Source: Linum tenue
Lineage: Eukaryota > Streptophyta > Magnoliopsida > Malpighiales > Linaceae
Length of the DNA stretch: 64,000 nucleotides
Direction: 5' to 3'
NCBI GenBank assembly: GCA_946122785.1
Contig: CAMGYJ010000007.1
Coordinates: 39,891,587 to 39,955,586 of the forward strand
Part shown: one piece after another, positions 10,394 through 22,544 of the stretch
Layout: each line of letters begins with the position of its first letter
Position numbering within the stretch: the first letter of the stretch is position 1
Notes under the pieces: model-generated
Database searches by the model: none
Seen by the model: only the letters and a program-made list of their open reading frames with translations
Told to the model about the DNA's origin: nothing
Translations under genes and position numbers: made by a program

Positions 10394-10599
10394 CCTTTTC
10401 CTGTTCTCTGAGCAATCCATGGAGGGATCGTTTAGTCTTTCCCCAAGTGATTAAGATGGGCCTCTAATTATTGCAGCAGGCGACAGAAACAGAAGTCCTT
10501 TTCCTGTTCTCTGAGCAATCCATGGAGGGATCGTTTAGTCTTTCCCCAAGTGATTAAGATGGGCCTCTAATTATTGCAGCAGGCGACAGAAACAGAAGT
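10394..10599 (+). repeat. Tandem duplication, 2 x 103 bp
   Basis: Units 10394-10496 and 10497-10599 appear identical over their length, so this is a recent event. No coding content is seen. Confidence 0.93.
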
Positions 10600-12192
10600 G
10601 TAATGCGCTAACTCTCTACTTATTTCCAGATACCATTTCCAATCGAGCTTCATGCAAAAGAAGCCAATTGAATTCAATTAATTTGCATCCGTGCACCAAC
10701 ATCATTGAAATTAACCCGGACCGATAATCCTAGTTAGTAAATACTCCGTTTAATACATGTATATGTATCCGTACGTATTTTATCCGTTTAAAACTTTTGT
10801 ATTCGTATTATTTTCAAACTATTTAGTTTTTTTTCTGTTCATTTGATGGCTCCCGTACTAAACACGTATAAAATCCGTATAACACGATTAATATCCGTAT
10901 TTAATGAATTAAATTGTAAACTTTACTATTATTTATATATTTTTAAAATAATTAATTTTTACATATTTATGACTATTAACGTACTAAACGTAACATTAGC
11001 TTAAAGACGAACTAAAATATCAGTACGTATTTTATACTTACCTTTCTCATATCGTATTTTCCTAACTATGCTGATAACTACTTTCTCCTATTTGGAGCAG
11101 ACCTAGGTGAGGGAGAGGGTACACTTTCGCTTGAAATTTTGGTGAAAACTTCATGTTTCGTCATAATAAAATTTTGAACCTATAATCTTTGTCGCACCTT
11201 TAAAAATTATAATTGACGCATATGATGCAACTGCAAGCTGTGAAAATACGTTTTTTACTATGAAGATAATCAATAATGATCTTCAAATCGGATTAGTGAC
11301 CAATCTATAATGATCGTTGGATTACATACATTGAAAAATATTTGAGTTGAAAATAATCAATTAATTTATTTCACAAACTCTCATAATATAAATTCGACTC
11401 ATTGTAAAAATCAATGAAACGGTATACTTCATAACTTTGATTTTTATTTACATTTGTTATGGTTATTTTTATCGAATGCTCTTATTGACATGCTTAATCC
11501 ACATATTGATAATTTTTTAGCTTACGAATTATTGCATGCATTCTTTTTTGTCATTGTCACTCCTATTATACTTTCTCTTTAAGTTTCCTATTGAAACGTT
11601 GTTAATGTTTTTCTAACCTCAGTATAGTTTTCCTACTAATGACCCATTTACAATTTTCTACGTTCTAACATGTTAGTATGTATTAGTAGTAGAAATTAAT
11701 CTTTTCAATTCATGTATATTCATGATTTTTAGAGGATTAAATTGCATTTAAGTGCTACAAATCTTCCATTGTGATTTTAAATTTACTTTCCAAATTTTAT
11801 TAAGAACACAATATGCATAGTTAGATATGATAACATCCTTATTTTAGAAAGAGCTAATGGTTGTTTTTTTAATTACACACTTCCTACATTAAGATTGTGC
11901 TTATTAGTTATTACCATATTTTATGAGTTAGACTGATATCCATTGTGAAACAATATAATTGGGACCGATATTTTTAATGAATGATAGTCAATATGCAATC
12001 CAAATTGATACATGATCTGATAACTCAAAAGAGAAACTGGATTCTTTACTGTCGGGTTCCAAGAAAGTGGCAAGCAAACAATCCCAACACATGTATTCTT
12101 CTTCTTCTCGATATTATATATTGACTCAAAGGTAAACTAACAATAACCACGCAAAATCAACTCTATGATTCAAGTTCTTAAATATTCTTAAT
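10600..12192. other. AT-rich intergenic sequence
   Basis: Long AT-rich stretch. Words such as GTACGTATTTTATA recur around 10770-11040 and may be a worn MITE, but no ends could be defined. No gene is seen. Confidence 0.5.
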
Positions 12193-12498
12193 ATGACAAA
12201 TTTTTTCAAGGGTAATTATGTTTTGGTTCAAATTTCCAAAGGGAAAATCAAGCACATTTCGCCTCTGTTTCGTGAAGAGATAGTTTACACTATCAAGAAC
12301 TTCAAGACCAGCCTAACAGTGCGAGTTTATAGACCAAACAAATTGGTCATCAAGTTTGAATCAAATACCGGGATCGAAGCATGCAACAATATTCTATTTC
12401 ACATTAATCAAACAATAGAGAGTGACAAAAACTGCAGCCAAAGAAAATTTATTTTTCGTTTGAATTACAATTCTCAGTTCAAATTTACTTCAATATGA
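12193..12498 (+). CDS. Small hypothetical ORF (101 codons)
   Basis: ATG-started ORF in AT-rich DNA. Lys- and Ile-rich, with no motif I recognise, no signal peptide and no neighbouring transposon domain. It may be chance or a remnant of a coding exon. No function is proposed. Confidence 0.15.
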   Translation: MTNFFKGNYVLVQISKGKIKHISPLFREEIVYTIKNFKTSLTVRVYRPNKLVIKFESNTGIEACNNILFHINQTIESDKNCSQRKFIFRLNYNSQFKFTSI

Positions 12499-13760
12499 TG
12501 TGGATAGACAAAAAAAAGTAATAAATTTTAAGTTTTTCTATGAGTTAGTTAGAATCTCGAAAAATACTATGAAGTTGATCATTTAAAATGGTTCGAGTAT
12601 CTTAATAATTTTTTTTTATAACAAGTATTTTAATAATTTGGATTCTCTTATACTACCAATCCTTTTGAATGTTTTGAATATTTGGAAAACTCAAAAATCC
12701 ATATCTCAAAATACTAATTATACTGTAGATTATGCAATTGATGAAATGCATCCCGGACAACTGACCGGACCTGTAACTAGTTATGATGATTATTTCAGTT
12801 CCCTACAACTAATCGTTTAACGGGCTTAGAGCTGGAGGTGGGAAGGACAGGACCTACGAGCTGCTCCACCCCTTTCACATATAAATTCACCTGCTCCCTC
12901 CCCACCACCTTACCAAAATCAAGTGCTTTCCATTTTTCCTTTCTTTGGAAAATATGCAAAGTCAGATTGCTACAAAGCCCTCCAACCCAAAACAGCAACA
13001 CTGTAGAAAAGAAGAAAAAAAGTCATACCATTTTTTAAAAGGGGAAAAAAGAACGTTGGCAGCTGGAAGAGTCAGCTGCGGATGCAAATTGCAAAAGAGT
13101 CAGTCGTATGCAAGCATGTTGAAGACATCGACTTTGAAAAGGGCAGATTTCCTTTGCTTTTCCTTTTTCCCCGGGAGACGACTTTGGAGGTCAGGTAGGT
13201 GCAATGCAAGCCTGTAGTCCATATTACTTGAAATTCTTTGAGCATTTCTTGGTGTTCTTTTGTTAGTATCTATGTCCAACAGCAAGACAGAATTACATCA
13301 CGGGGTTCTGGGTATTTGGTCTTGCCGTGCCTACAAAGACAAGATAACTTGCTGGCATATTCAGCAGCTGAGTATTGCTACTTAGTTAGTCCCCAAGTAC
13401 AATACCAACTGCACATGTTCCACTTCTGATCATCCGTTTCAGAAGTCTCATTGCCACACAAGAATATCTTACATAAAAACGAAGTAAGAGCAGTGCGAAG
13501 TTAAAACTGGCAGTGCCTCGTATTCCTTACTTCTGATAATCTCTGGTACAATGAGCTTCTTCTGTAAAGAATGAATATAATGTTAACTTTACTCCGGAAT
13601 GTCTGTCGACCATATAAAGAAACCCCACATCTGAAAAACCAAAATTTCTCAACAGGAAGAAGGCTAGGCATGTAAAACCTCTATACCTATCATGACAAAA
13701 GGGTGAGGAAACTTGAAAAGGGAAAAGAAAGAAAGGGATGTCTTATGTACAATACAGTTA
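12499..13760. other. Intergenic / probable 3' UTR side of the sulfotransferase gene
   Basis: No protein domain is recognised. The part nearest 13760 is probably the 3' UTR of the minus-strand gene, but a poly(A) site could not be fixed. Confidence 0.4.
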
Positions 13761-16374
13761 CTAGTAATCTATATCGAGGAAGGCTTTATATTGTGTTCCT
13801 TGTAGTGCCGCTTGGACTTCCTCCCAGTTCTCAACATGATTCGATAAGGATCCTTTGTGAATCTTCACTTGCCGGCTCTTCAGCTCTCTCTGCGGAACCT
13901 TCAGAAAGTCTAGGACTTCATACAGTTTCTGCAAACAAAAGAATAAAGACTTCAGTCTCCCATGAATCATGCACAGCTTTGGTGTCACATTTGCTGATGA
14001 AATGGCTCCCTGCTTACAGTGTGATTCTTTACTATGTCTTCGTAGTAAAGAATCATGTGTCTGGTGCTTTTGAAGTACTCCAAGGCTTGTGCAGTTATAT
14101 TCTCTACTTGCTTCAGGTTGTGAATCAGCAGGGTTGTGTTGATTAAGGGCTTGTACCTAGCTAGTATCTCTGCCTGAAATGAGATTCTGTCAAATAAAGT
14201 ATGGAGAAGATGGTCGTCAGTAAAGCAGGAGTGTGGAGTACCTCGTGAGGTGAATGGACGTGCGACTTGTGGGTCCCGTTCAACAGCTTTGCCTCTCGAT
14301 CATATTCATTTGCTAGTACGGAAATCATTCGGCGCAAGCGATTTCTCCGGAAGAGGAAGATAGCTGAAACCCCCCTAGTTCTAAAGTACTCCACAACTTC
14401 GTCAGGATGTTGCATCACACCCTTGATAAGAAGAAAATAATGCACGATGAGAAATGTAAAACAAAAATGAAGGAATACTGAAAATTGTTAAAGGTTAACT
14501 GCTCAACTGTAGACAACAAGTAATTGAACCATACATTAAGGTCAAATTTCACATTCAACACCAATGCAAACTTCAATACTATCCAACTTAGCAGGGTACT
14601 TGACCTTACTGGTCTTGTAGTTGTAGACATGCTTCTGAAAACTTGAATCTGCCTAATATTTCACACAATCTCTTGAAACTAACAAGACAATAATAACCAC
14701 CCCTATGATACTTATGTGGCGGAATATGTTGCACCCACTACCATATAAGTAAAACAAGATGGAAAACAGAACCAGTAGACGATCAGAAAGGGACTCTGTT
14801 TTGTGTAGGTTAACAAAAGGTGTCAAAGAGAGGGAACTCAACTCAGGCTCTATACGTGCAATGTGCCATGTACAAAGTAACAGATCCCGTTCCAAGATTC
14901 AATCATTCAGCACTTTCCTTTACTTTTCATCTACCTTTGAGGTTCTCTATTCAAGAAGATTCAAGCAATCAGAAAAGCACATTAACCGTTAACACCAGCT
15001 GGTTAAGGGTGAATTGGATTGCTCTTCGTTAACCTCCATATGGTAAATGCCTTAAAGCTGTTAACTAAGCAACCAGGTCGACTGACTATGAGCAGCCAAT
15101 GCATTAAACCATCAGGTGAATGCCAAGAGGGATGTTCAATCTATTACACTAGCTCAAGCACATTATATGCTAAAAAATGTAGTGCAATGAACATTAAGGG
15201 CACAAATAGTAGAAAAAGGGGGTGTAGTAGTTGAAAGTAGGAAATCATAACTTTTAACTTGCAACACTCTCACCTGATTAAGCATCCACTTGAATCCCAC
15301 TGCAGCCGTGCACTCATTCTTAGAGGCACTACTCAACCAGTCTAAGTTAAAGACTCTGTCCAAAGTCTCAACAATGGTCGACACATTTCTCCTCCGTATT
15401 TTAACAGAGAAAATCTCTCCATTTGAGCTTATATTAGTATGGTTGTTCAACAAAGTCTCAAACCATCCACTTCCAGACCTCTGCATTGACAAAATTGCAA
15501 AATACCGGACAGGGCTGCACTCGCATTCTGCCCTACATGCACCCAAAAAGCCCCATCACTAGAATTCACATTGCTGAGCTTGAACTCAAAGCCAGATAAG
15601 TTATGATGTGTTCTTTTACCTACTATACATCTTGGGTTTCGGGTAATGCACATATGGTATCTCCCATGGCTCAATATTAGGCACCGGACAATGCTTTTCA
15701 ACAATCTTGATAATCCCCGGGCTGTTGACACTGACAATACCAACTTGCTTGAGACAGACTGATGATATGTACAGGCTGCAGGCCATTAGAAGCACCACAA
15801 CAACCATTCTCAAGAGCAATGGGGACTTCTTAGGTGCTTTACCAAGGAAAGAATCCTGCCGAGCATGAATATGACCCATAAGTTAAAGCTTTGCTGAAGC
15901 CTACATAACCAGAAAGGCACCTTACACAACCAACCAAGGAGCACTCAGCTCCATAAGCAAAACCCAGAAGTGAATAACTCTAAATCTGAAGAAAGGTAGA
16001 ACATTTCAGACGGGGCTTTCCTATTTTTCTAGGAAAGATCCACACTTCACTACAAACAAATAGAGCCCATAAAATCCTCCATGAAAAGGATTGACGGGAA
16101 GTGCTTGAAAGCTGAAAACATAAAACCCGGAAACGTTGGAAAAGCAAAGCATTAGCAACATATAAACCAGATCAGGCAGTATGAAGGAAGACATGCAACC
16201 ATCTACAAACACTGAATTTAAACTAACAGCACTCAACATCATCAGAAGAAAAGAAAAGCACTTGTCAGTACCCATCAATGAAAAAGGAAGCTGAATTATT
16301 AATAAATAGAAGGTGAGGAGATTGAGATTGAGAAAAAAGACCTTAGGGAAGCAACAGAGATCGTCGTCAGCCAT
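13761..16374 (-). CDS. NodH-like sulfotransferase, type II membrane protein (six exons)
   Basis: The minus-strand exons are 16374-16342, 15855-15620, 15532-15274, 14421-14242, 14173-14018 and 13928-13761. All introns begin GT and end AG, and phases join cleanly to 1032 nt, or 343 residues plus stop. The N-terminus is a short cytosolic tail, then a membrane anchor (LLLRMVVVVLLMACSLYISS, about residues 21-40), then a lumenal catalytic domain. The PAPS-binding 5' loop is SMQRSGSGWF (about 105-114). RRNRLRRMISVLA (about 201-213) carries the likely 3'-phosphate-binding Arg and Ser. It closely resembles the Arabidopsis 'P-loop NTPase superfamily / nodulation-protein-related' sulfotransferases of about 340 residues. 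A Golgi sulfotransferase on an unknown acceptor is inferred. No lesion is seen, and this is the only intact recognised host protein gene here. Confidence 0.93.
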
Positions 16375-17772
16375 AACTTTGCAAGGAGGAGCTAGCTCAA
16401 AAGGGAAGGGAAAGTAGAGTCATTCGGCAGCTCAGATTCCCTTTTGGTCCGTCGCAGCTGCAGTAGCTCTCTCTCCCTCTTATTTAAAACTTAAAAAAAA
16501 AAACAAGAATTTCCCGAAAGGAAAACAGAAAGTAAAGGCAGAGACGAAGAGGAAGAAGAGGGGCCGTTCCCCGTGAGTGAGAAGCCAAAATGATTGCTCG
16601 ACTCCGCGCTGCCTTTGCTTTAGACCGTTGCACGCTTTGCTTTTGCCCCTGCGCTCTTCTTTTTGGTCTGGTTTTCCCTTTTCTTTTCTCTTATCTGGGC
16701 TACCGTCTTTCTTTCTGGGTAATGGTAATCCTCTGTCTTTCCTTTTTCTCCCCGGAATCTCGTTTCGTACGCAGAATTAGCTTGGAAAATTCGAGTTTTG
16801 TTGGGTAGCTAAAGCCTAAAAAAGAGCGTCGTTCATGACAAAGGGCCGGTATCCAGCGGGATGGAAGACAGGCGCAGAAGAGCAGAGTCGTCGTAAAAAC
16901 GGCATGGCTCTCCCTCCAAACGGCACACAACAGAGCTTCTCTTATCAATTTCGGATAACAAAACAAGTGTATTTAATTACATATTAAAAATAATAACTTC
17001 TTCAGTCGTTAAATGCCAATTCTAATTGCGACTATCGATCCGATATGAATAACAGTATCAGATAAATTAAATAGATACTGTTAATTGATAATTCAACCTG
17101 TCTTAGAGTGTTTGGACTGTTTTTTGACTTATGTCGTTGTTTCTTGCCACGTCACTTCCATGTAATATCATATCATATCAGATCTAGAATGTTGATGTTC
17201 CTTAATGATTTCTTAATCTATCAACCAACCAACACCACTACATTCCTTAATTTGGAATATCAAGCTATTTACTTACTGAAACTCCTCCAAGAAAAATATA
17301 AAAAAATGAATATTTAGTTGTGGTCATTCCTTTGAGGTGTCTTTCTCTTTGTTATGAACCTTACATATCCAGCCTGGAGCCCAGAAACAAAAAAAGGGGA
17401 AAAATCAACGCTTGGATCTGAGCTTTCTGTTTCTTCCTCCTCCCGTTCTATTTTCTAATGGAGTAGAGCCAAGTCTGTTCCTATGCTTAGAGTTTTTCCA
17501 TTGTTTTTTCTGCTTAGTTCTGCTAAAAATGGATTTTGGATCAACAATTAAAGTTGTTTTTTTTTGTTGGATTTGGAGGTTATCTAAGAATCATTACCGG
17601 TGCGTGGCGAGGTTTGCTAGGTAAGAGTGAGAGATATAGGTCACTTCAATAATTTTTTTTTTAAAGTCAAGTCTTATAGAATAAAATCAAGAGATAATTT
17701 TTTTTTTTCTAAAAAAAATTCTCTCTAAATTCCTCATGTTCTTGTGTCTTCTCTAGTAGATCCTCGATTATC
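16375..17772. other. Upstream region of the sulfotransferase gene and intergenic DNA
   Basis: The first 200 bp should hold the 5' UTR and core promoter of the minus-strand gene. CT-rich tracts and an AT-rich TTTAAATAA-like word near 16480 are candidates. No other gene or mobile element is recognised up to 17772. Confidence 0.4.
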
Positions 17773-18890
17773 GTGGCGACTCTTGCATCGGCTAACCCTC
17801 CGATTGGGGGAGAAGTGTCTTGTGCACAACTATTCGATGTAGCACCTACGAACCGGATGCAATATCAACCTCTAGAGAAAGTGAAGGATTGTTTTAGACT
17901 TCCCTGTGAGGTGAAAAAGAGCGGCTGGGTGGGGTGGAAAGGTTGTTTAATTGGGCTTTTCGTTGGACCTCTTACCAAGCTTACTCTTCTTCAGCAATGG
18001 GCGGTTGGTTTGTGGGGAAGAGTTGGAGTGGTTCAGGTGTCTCGATTTGGGCCGAGACTATCGGGTTTTCAATTTCCTTGCAGTAACGAGTAAATGGGTG
18101 TTTCAATCGGTTTCATGGCATTTTCAGGGGAATCATATCTTCTTCTGAAAGTGGGAACCGAGGATTCAGCTTGTCACGCCATTGGTTGAGACGCTTCCTA
18201 TTTGGGTACATATATGGACGATTCCACTTGAATACCACTCATTTGAGGGTTTCGAATGGGTAGCTAGTATAGTTGGTCTTCCGCTCTGGATGGATAAAAC
18301 AACTAGAGTAGGAGATCAACTAGGATTTGCAAAAGTCTGTGAAGATTTAGCGACTGACTGTGAGTTTCGTACCCAAATAAGACTCTATCCAGATGATGAT
18401 CCACCATTTGAAGTTGAGGTTGAATACCTAAACAAACCTGTTGTATGTCATAGTGTGAGATATATATGGACATGATGTAGTTTCTCATTTTGCTGCTAGT
18501 GGGAAGAAATGGCTTCCAAAGGCTAAAGTAGAGGTAGTTTCAGTAACTGTATCTCAAGATGTAGCTTGTTAGTATGTTGATGGGAATGGAAACCAGGTTG
18601 AGTTAGTTGGGAATGGGGTTACTAATGATGTTGTAGATGTTAACAATGATAACTCGATGCATGTTAATGAAATGAAATTTAAAGGTGGTTAAGGGGGTGA
18701 TCCTCCCAAGGTGAACCCCAAATGTGCTCCTCTTGTTCGTGATGAGTTGCAAAATTCTAAGCCGGGTGAAGAGCCCAAAGGAAAATCCAAGAAGCAATGG
18801 AGACATAAGCTGAAAGGTCTCTTGTTGCCTCGCTCCAAAAACAACGCAAAAAAAAAAAAAGATGCCCACCCTTTGACAGAGGACATTTGA
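17773..18890 (+). pseudogene. LINE-type ORF1 pseudogene with DUF4283 domain
   Basis: It starts at GTG 17773, probably a mutated ATG. The N-terminal half of the DUF4283 domain contains WKGCLIGLFVGPLTKLTLLQ and QWAVGLWGRVGVVQVSR (about 17935-18050). After a frameshift near 18050-18060 it continues with VSWHFQGNHIFF, a TGA at 18146-18148, WEPRIQL, LPIWVHIWTIPLEYHS (about 18194-18241) and the variant VASIVGLPLWMDKTTRVG. A Lys-rich tail reads to about 18888. This domain is typical of nucleic-acid-binding ORF1 proteins of plant LINEs. No endonuclease or RT follows; the sequence passes into Ty3/gypsy remnants at about 18895. The family matches the ORF at 63815. Confidence 0.82.
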
Positions 18891-19444
18891 GGTGACAAGC
18901 CTCGCCTCGAGAATGTATGGATCTACTCCCAGAGGCTTCATTTTCCAAAGCATGAGATATGACGCCGTCTGGATAAGGACGTAAAATAAAACGCTTGTTG
19001 GGAGTCAATCAATGTAGGTTTGTGTTTATTTTCCTTGTTTCCCTCTTTTTGTGTGTGGTTGAGTCAAGTGTGTGAGTGTTAAGTGCAATCTATGCCCATG
19101 GTTGCTTTGAATTGGTCATTGTACGTGTTGTGCTTGAGATTGGGGCACAAATGGGTCAATCGAGTAGAAAATGGACCGGAACGGATTTTCTGTTTGATTC
19201 CAGCTCCTGAGGGGTTTTGATGTTTCGATCAACTTTTGCCCACCCAAATCGAAAATCAAACACATTCTTATCATCCCTTTGCTCTCTTAGGCGCACCTTC
19301 GCCAGAGTTTTAGGGAGTTTTGGCAATGATTTTTTCACCAGCGACGAGGTTTCGGCGAGGTTCACGCGTGGAGTACGCCAACGTAGAGATCATGCTAGCC
19401 AATAACACACCATGTAAAACTCTTGGGATGTTCGAGGCCTAAGC

Positions 19445-19975
19445 ACCCAAGTGGGCCCGTTCATTTTCTTCCCTGACTACCTTGTGGTTGACATGGAGAT
19501 AAGCAAAGAGTATTCAACCCTCTTTGGAAGGCCATTCCTAGTCACTACTGGAGCAAAAATTGATATTGTTAATGGAGAAGTAACCATGCACGTAGGGAAA
19601 CTACTGCATAAAGTGGAGAAACCAATCAAAAGAAGTGATGAGCATGAGGAGTATAAATAGGAGAATCTAGAAAATGAGGCCAAATTTTTATTCTCAACTC
19701 ATCTTGAGGATTCGACAAACATAATAGTTCATCACCATGATCTAGAGCCAAAGTATGGAGGAGAGTGTTCCGCCAATTCCCGCTCTCAACTCTCAAGGAA
19801 GCTAAAACGGCATTGAGGATAGCCAATACAAGGGACATACGATGCTTGAAAGAATCGAGGAATTGGAATATGAGGCAACAAAGGAGTATCAAGAGTTTAT
19901 CAATCAGCATCAACCCAATGATTTCAAAAACCATATCCGTGTTACGAGATAGGAAGATGAAGTGACACTTGGTCA
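19445..19975 (+). pseudogene. Ty3/gypsy aspartic-protease C-terminal remnant
   Basis: DYLVVDMEISKEYSTLFGRP and then FLVTTGAKIDIVNGEVTMHVG (about 19475-19609) match the flap-to-C-terminal part of Athila proteases, which normally read VPLILGRPFLATA…ID…G. The catalytic D-S/T-G part is missing. A separate downstream frame (ELEYEATKEYQEF) is possibly related polyprotein. Non-functional. Confidence 0.65.
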
Positions 19976-20401
19976 AAATATCAACTAAAAGGGAACCTAG
20001 CTGAGCCTAGCTCAAAGGCATAAAAGATAGAGCGCTCCATGGGAGGCATGCCATGTATGGCGTTACACTTAATGACTTTAACTAAAAGTGCTACCGCAGA
20101 GACATTCCTGATTTCTCTTTTCTAGATTAGCTTTTCAATTTCAAAGTTTGTTTATGGCTTGAAATTTTTCAGTTACTCATTGGAGGAAAACATTGTATCC
20201 TTTGGATAGGTGTTACAATTGGAGCAAATTTCAATCTTATGACGAGAATAAAGAATTTTAAGACGTGAAAAATAGAACGAAACCACCTTTCATACTATCA
20301 AGATAAAGTGTTCTAACGCAAAAATGATGGTATCCGAAAAAGAACGCGTGAGGAAGCCATGGCAGTGCCCACCGCTGCAACACGGTCACTCCCCCTTCCC
20401 C

Positions 20402-20408
20402 TATAAAA
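20402..20408 (+). promoter_or_regulatory. TATA box in an LTR-like remnant
   Basis: CTATAAAAGG followed within 50 bp by a CT-rich leader, as in plant LTR promoters. Its element is otherwise decayed. Confidence 0.5.
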
Positions 20409-20962
20409 GGCCAAATTTCGGCCTTGCATATCCCACTGACCTTCATTTTTCATTTTCCCTCTCTCTAGCCGAAAATCCTCTCCCTTCTCTCTAAATTTCA
20501 AATTTTCTCCAAAAAATATAAACTTCCAATCACCAAATCCACCTCCAAATCTAAAAAATTTCACCTCAAATTTGGGACACAACCTACCCAGCACCTACTA
20601 AACAAAGCCCAGTCAAACAAAATTTCAAAAGCTCAAGGGAGGAGCAACGTCGGCCATATCCACCATCATAGCGTCGTCGTTCTTCTTCGTTTTCTCATTT
20701 TTCTGCAAGTTTCTTCAATCCAAGTAAGTACCCATGATCTCTAGATGAGTTTAGGAGCTTGAAACATGAATTTAGTTCTTTGATTGAGGATTTCAAAGTT
20801 TATAATTCCATTAGATTGATTGGAGAGTCTTTTGCAATATTTGGCCACTATTAGGCGCAATCCATTTTTAGGAGTTGTGTCATAGCGAGTCAATGAGCCT
20901 GCAATTATTTAAGGAATTAAGATTGCAAGATCTAAGACCAACATATATGGTCGTTCAACTAG

Positions 20963-22397
20963 TGATGACTCGATATTTGCTCATGTTTTTTTCCACCATT
21001 CTTATACTGTGTGAGGCTCGTTTCTCGTGTTTTAAACCGATTTCACGCTAGGTTGTTCTTGTTGGTGATATTTCAGGTCCTAGTACGTGAATGAAGGTTT
21101 GGGAACAGTTCGAGGTCGATTAGACGAAGTTAGGACATTCGACGAAAAGCTGAGGATTTTACGCATCCATGATTTTACGCGGGCGTGCGATGTGCTCGTG
21201 CACGGGCTAGAGCCAATTTTACACGGTCGTGCAATATTGCCGTGTAACTGGAATCACGCAACCATACCCGTACTGGCCGTGCAAGGGCACCCTTTGGCCG
21301 TGTGAGTTTTCCAACAGAGTCACACGGGCAAGGCTGAATTCCACACGGCCGTGTGACTTCCCTCGACTAACTAAGTGCAACGCAGCGTTTTGCGAGTTAC
21401 AGTTACAAGAGCATACTGGATTTCTACACGGCCGTGTGGTCTGGCCGTGTAATCAGGAAAAACTGAGTTTTAACCCAATTTCGGGTATTTGAGAAGGGTA
21501 TTAGTGTTTGAGAGATGAAAATAGAGTTTGAGAGAGAGAAAGTGACGAACCCAACCTCTAACGTGACCTAGATGAAGTTTTGACACCATTGGAGCTAGAT
21601 TGAAACCTAGAGAAGCACCGACTGACTACCAGAAGTTAAATTTCATCCTCCACATGATGATTTCTGCATCTGAAGCTGATTTCTCTTCTCCCTCTACGGA
21701 GTAAACTCCCTCTCTCACCTGGGTATGAAGAACCCTAGAGTTGTATGTTAGGTTTGGTTTGTTGAACCCAAGTACATGATATTTTGATATTGATTATATT
21801 CAATTGAGGCATGATTTCAAAATTGCATGAATCTTGATCACATTCTTGTAGTTTCTGCTTTGACCTAGAAAGAGAATATCTGCATAGGTTGATAGAGCAC
21901 CCTTAATTGAAGGTGGTGAATTGACTACTTTAGTCGAGGAGTATATTCACTGCTCTGTCCTTGATTTAATCCAGTAGAGGAGGTTTTGCCCGTTAGGGCC
22001 TCAGTTCGTCTATCCCGATGGAGGTTAGTCTCCCGTAGGGTATTCAGACTGGGAGGGTCTGAAGACCTATAGTCGAGACTTCAGACTGACTAAGAACCTT
22101 CTGCAATATAACTATCATTATTTCTGAACTTGGTGAATTACAATCCAGCTTAACTGCACTCTAGGGGGAGCCATATATGGGTGACCTCTCTCGAACTTGA
22201 ATCACAACTTTACTACTTTGTGTTTACTTAGATTAGTTACAACTTCATTACACTTAAACGGCTAGATAAAAAGAAATTCATGGAGTAATCATCACATCTA
22301 CGACCCGGGCTAAAAAAATAAAGTTAAACCCGCTATACTACGCATTAGTTTGTGGTTACACTTGGTCACTTTCTAGTGTGACGGTATTGGCAAGTCA
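20963..22397 (+). repeat. 5' LTR of the gag-protease element
   Basis: It starts TG at 20963 and ends …AAGTCA at 22397, followed by the primer site. Positions 21180-21450 hold repeated CACGGCCGTG-type palindromes. The 3' two thirds are clearly related to the LTRs at 26622-27819 and 40067-41416. Confidence 0.82.
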
Positions 22398-22403
22398 AGT
22401 TTT

Positions 22404-22421
22404 TGGTGCCGTTGTTGGGGA
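22404..22421 (+). other. Primer binding site, tRNA-Asp type
   Basis: TGGTGCCGTTGTTGGGGA equals the usual plant tRNA-Asp primer site TGGCGCCGTTGCCGGGGA with three C-to-T changes, as expected from methylcytosine decay. Confidence 0.8.
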
Positions 22422-22544
22422 TGACTAGGTTGTTGAAGAAACGTGATTTCTGTTACTTTAGCATTTCCTTTCTGTGTTGTTTTCTTTTACTTCTTCCCTC
22501 TTTTTCTTTTACGGGTTTGCCTGCAGCTTGTGTGTAGGTAGTGC

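Larger units (their letters stand above)
18895..20962 (+). mobile_element. Decayed Athila-like Ty3/gypsy remnants
   Basis: Two copies of the word cluster normally found at the end of Athila-type coding regions (GACGTAAAATAAAACGCTTG at about 18979, and a GCTCAAAGGCATAAAAGA… version near 20010) bracket a protease remnant. A TATA-containing, LTR-like stretch follows at about 20100-20962 (TATAAAA at 20402-20408, with CT-rich leader). Ends and TSD could not be determined. The next element's 5' LTR starts at 20963. Confidence 0.6.

Noticed and set aside
10740..11050. Repeated GTACGTATTTTAT / CCGTAT words as a MITE
   Set aside because: No pair of ends, inverted repeat or target duplication could be defined.
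12795..13429. Several 60-90-codon ORFs on both strands next to the sulfotransferase 3' end
   Set aside because: Overlapping frames with no domain; most likely non-coding or 3' UTR.
16577..16808. Hydrophobic plus-strand ORFs upstream of the sulfotransferase gene
   Set aside because: They lie in the promoter and 5' UTR region of the minus-strand gene, overlap each other in several frames and show no motif.
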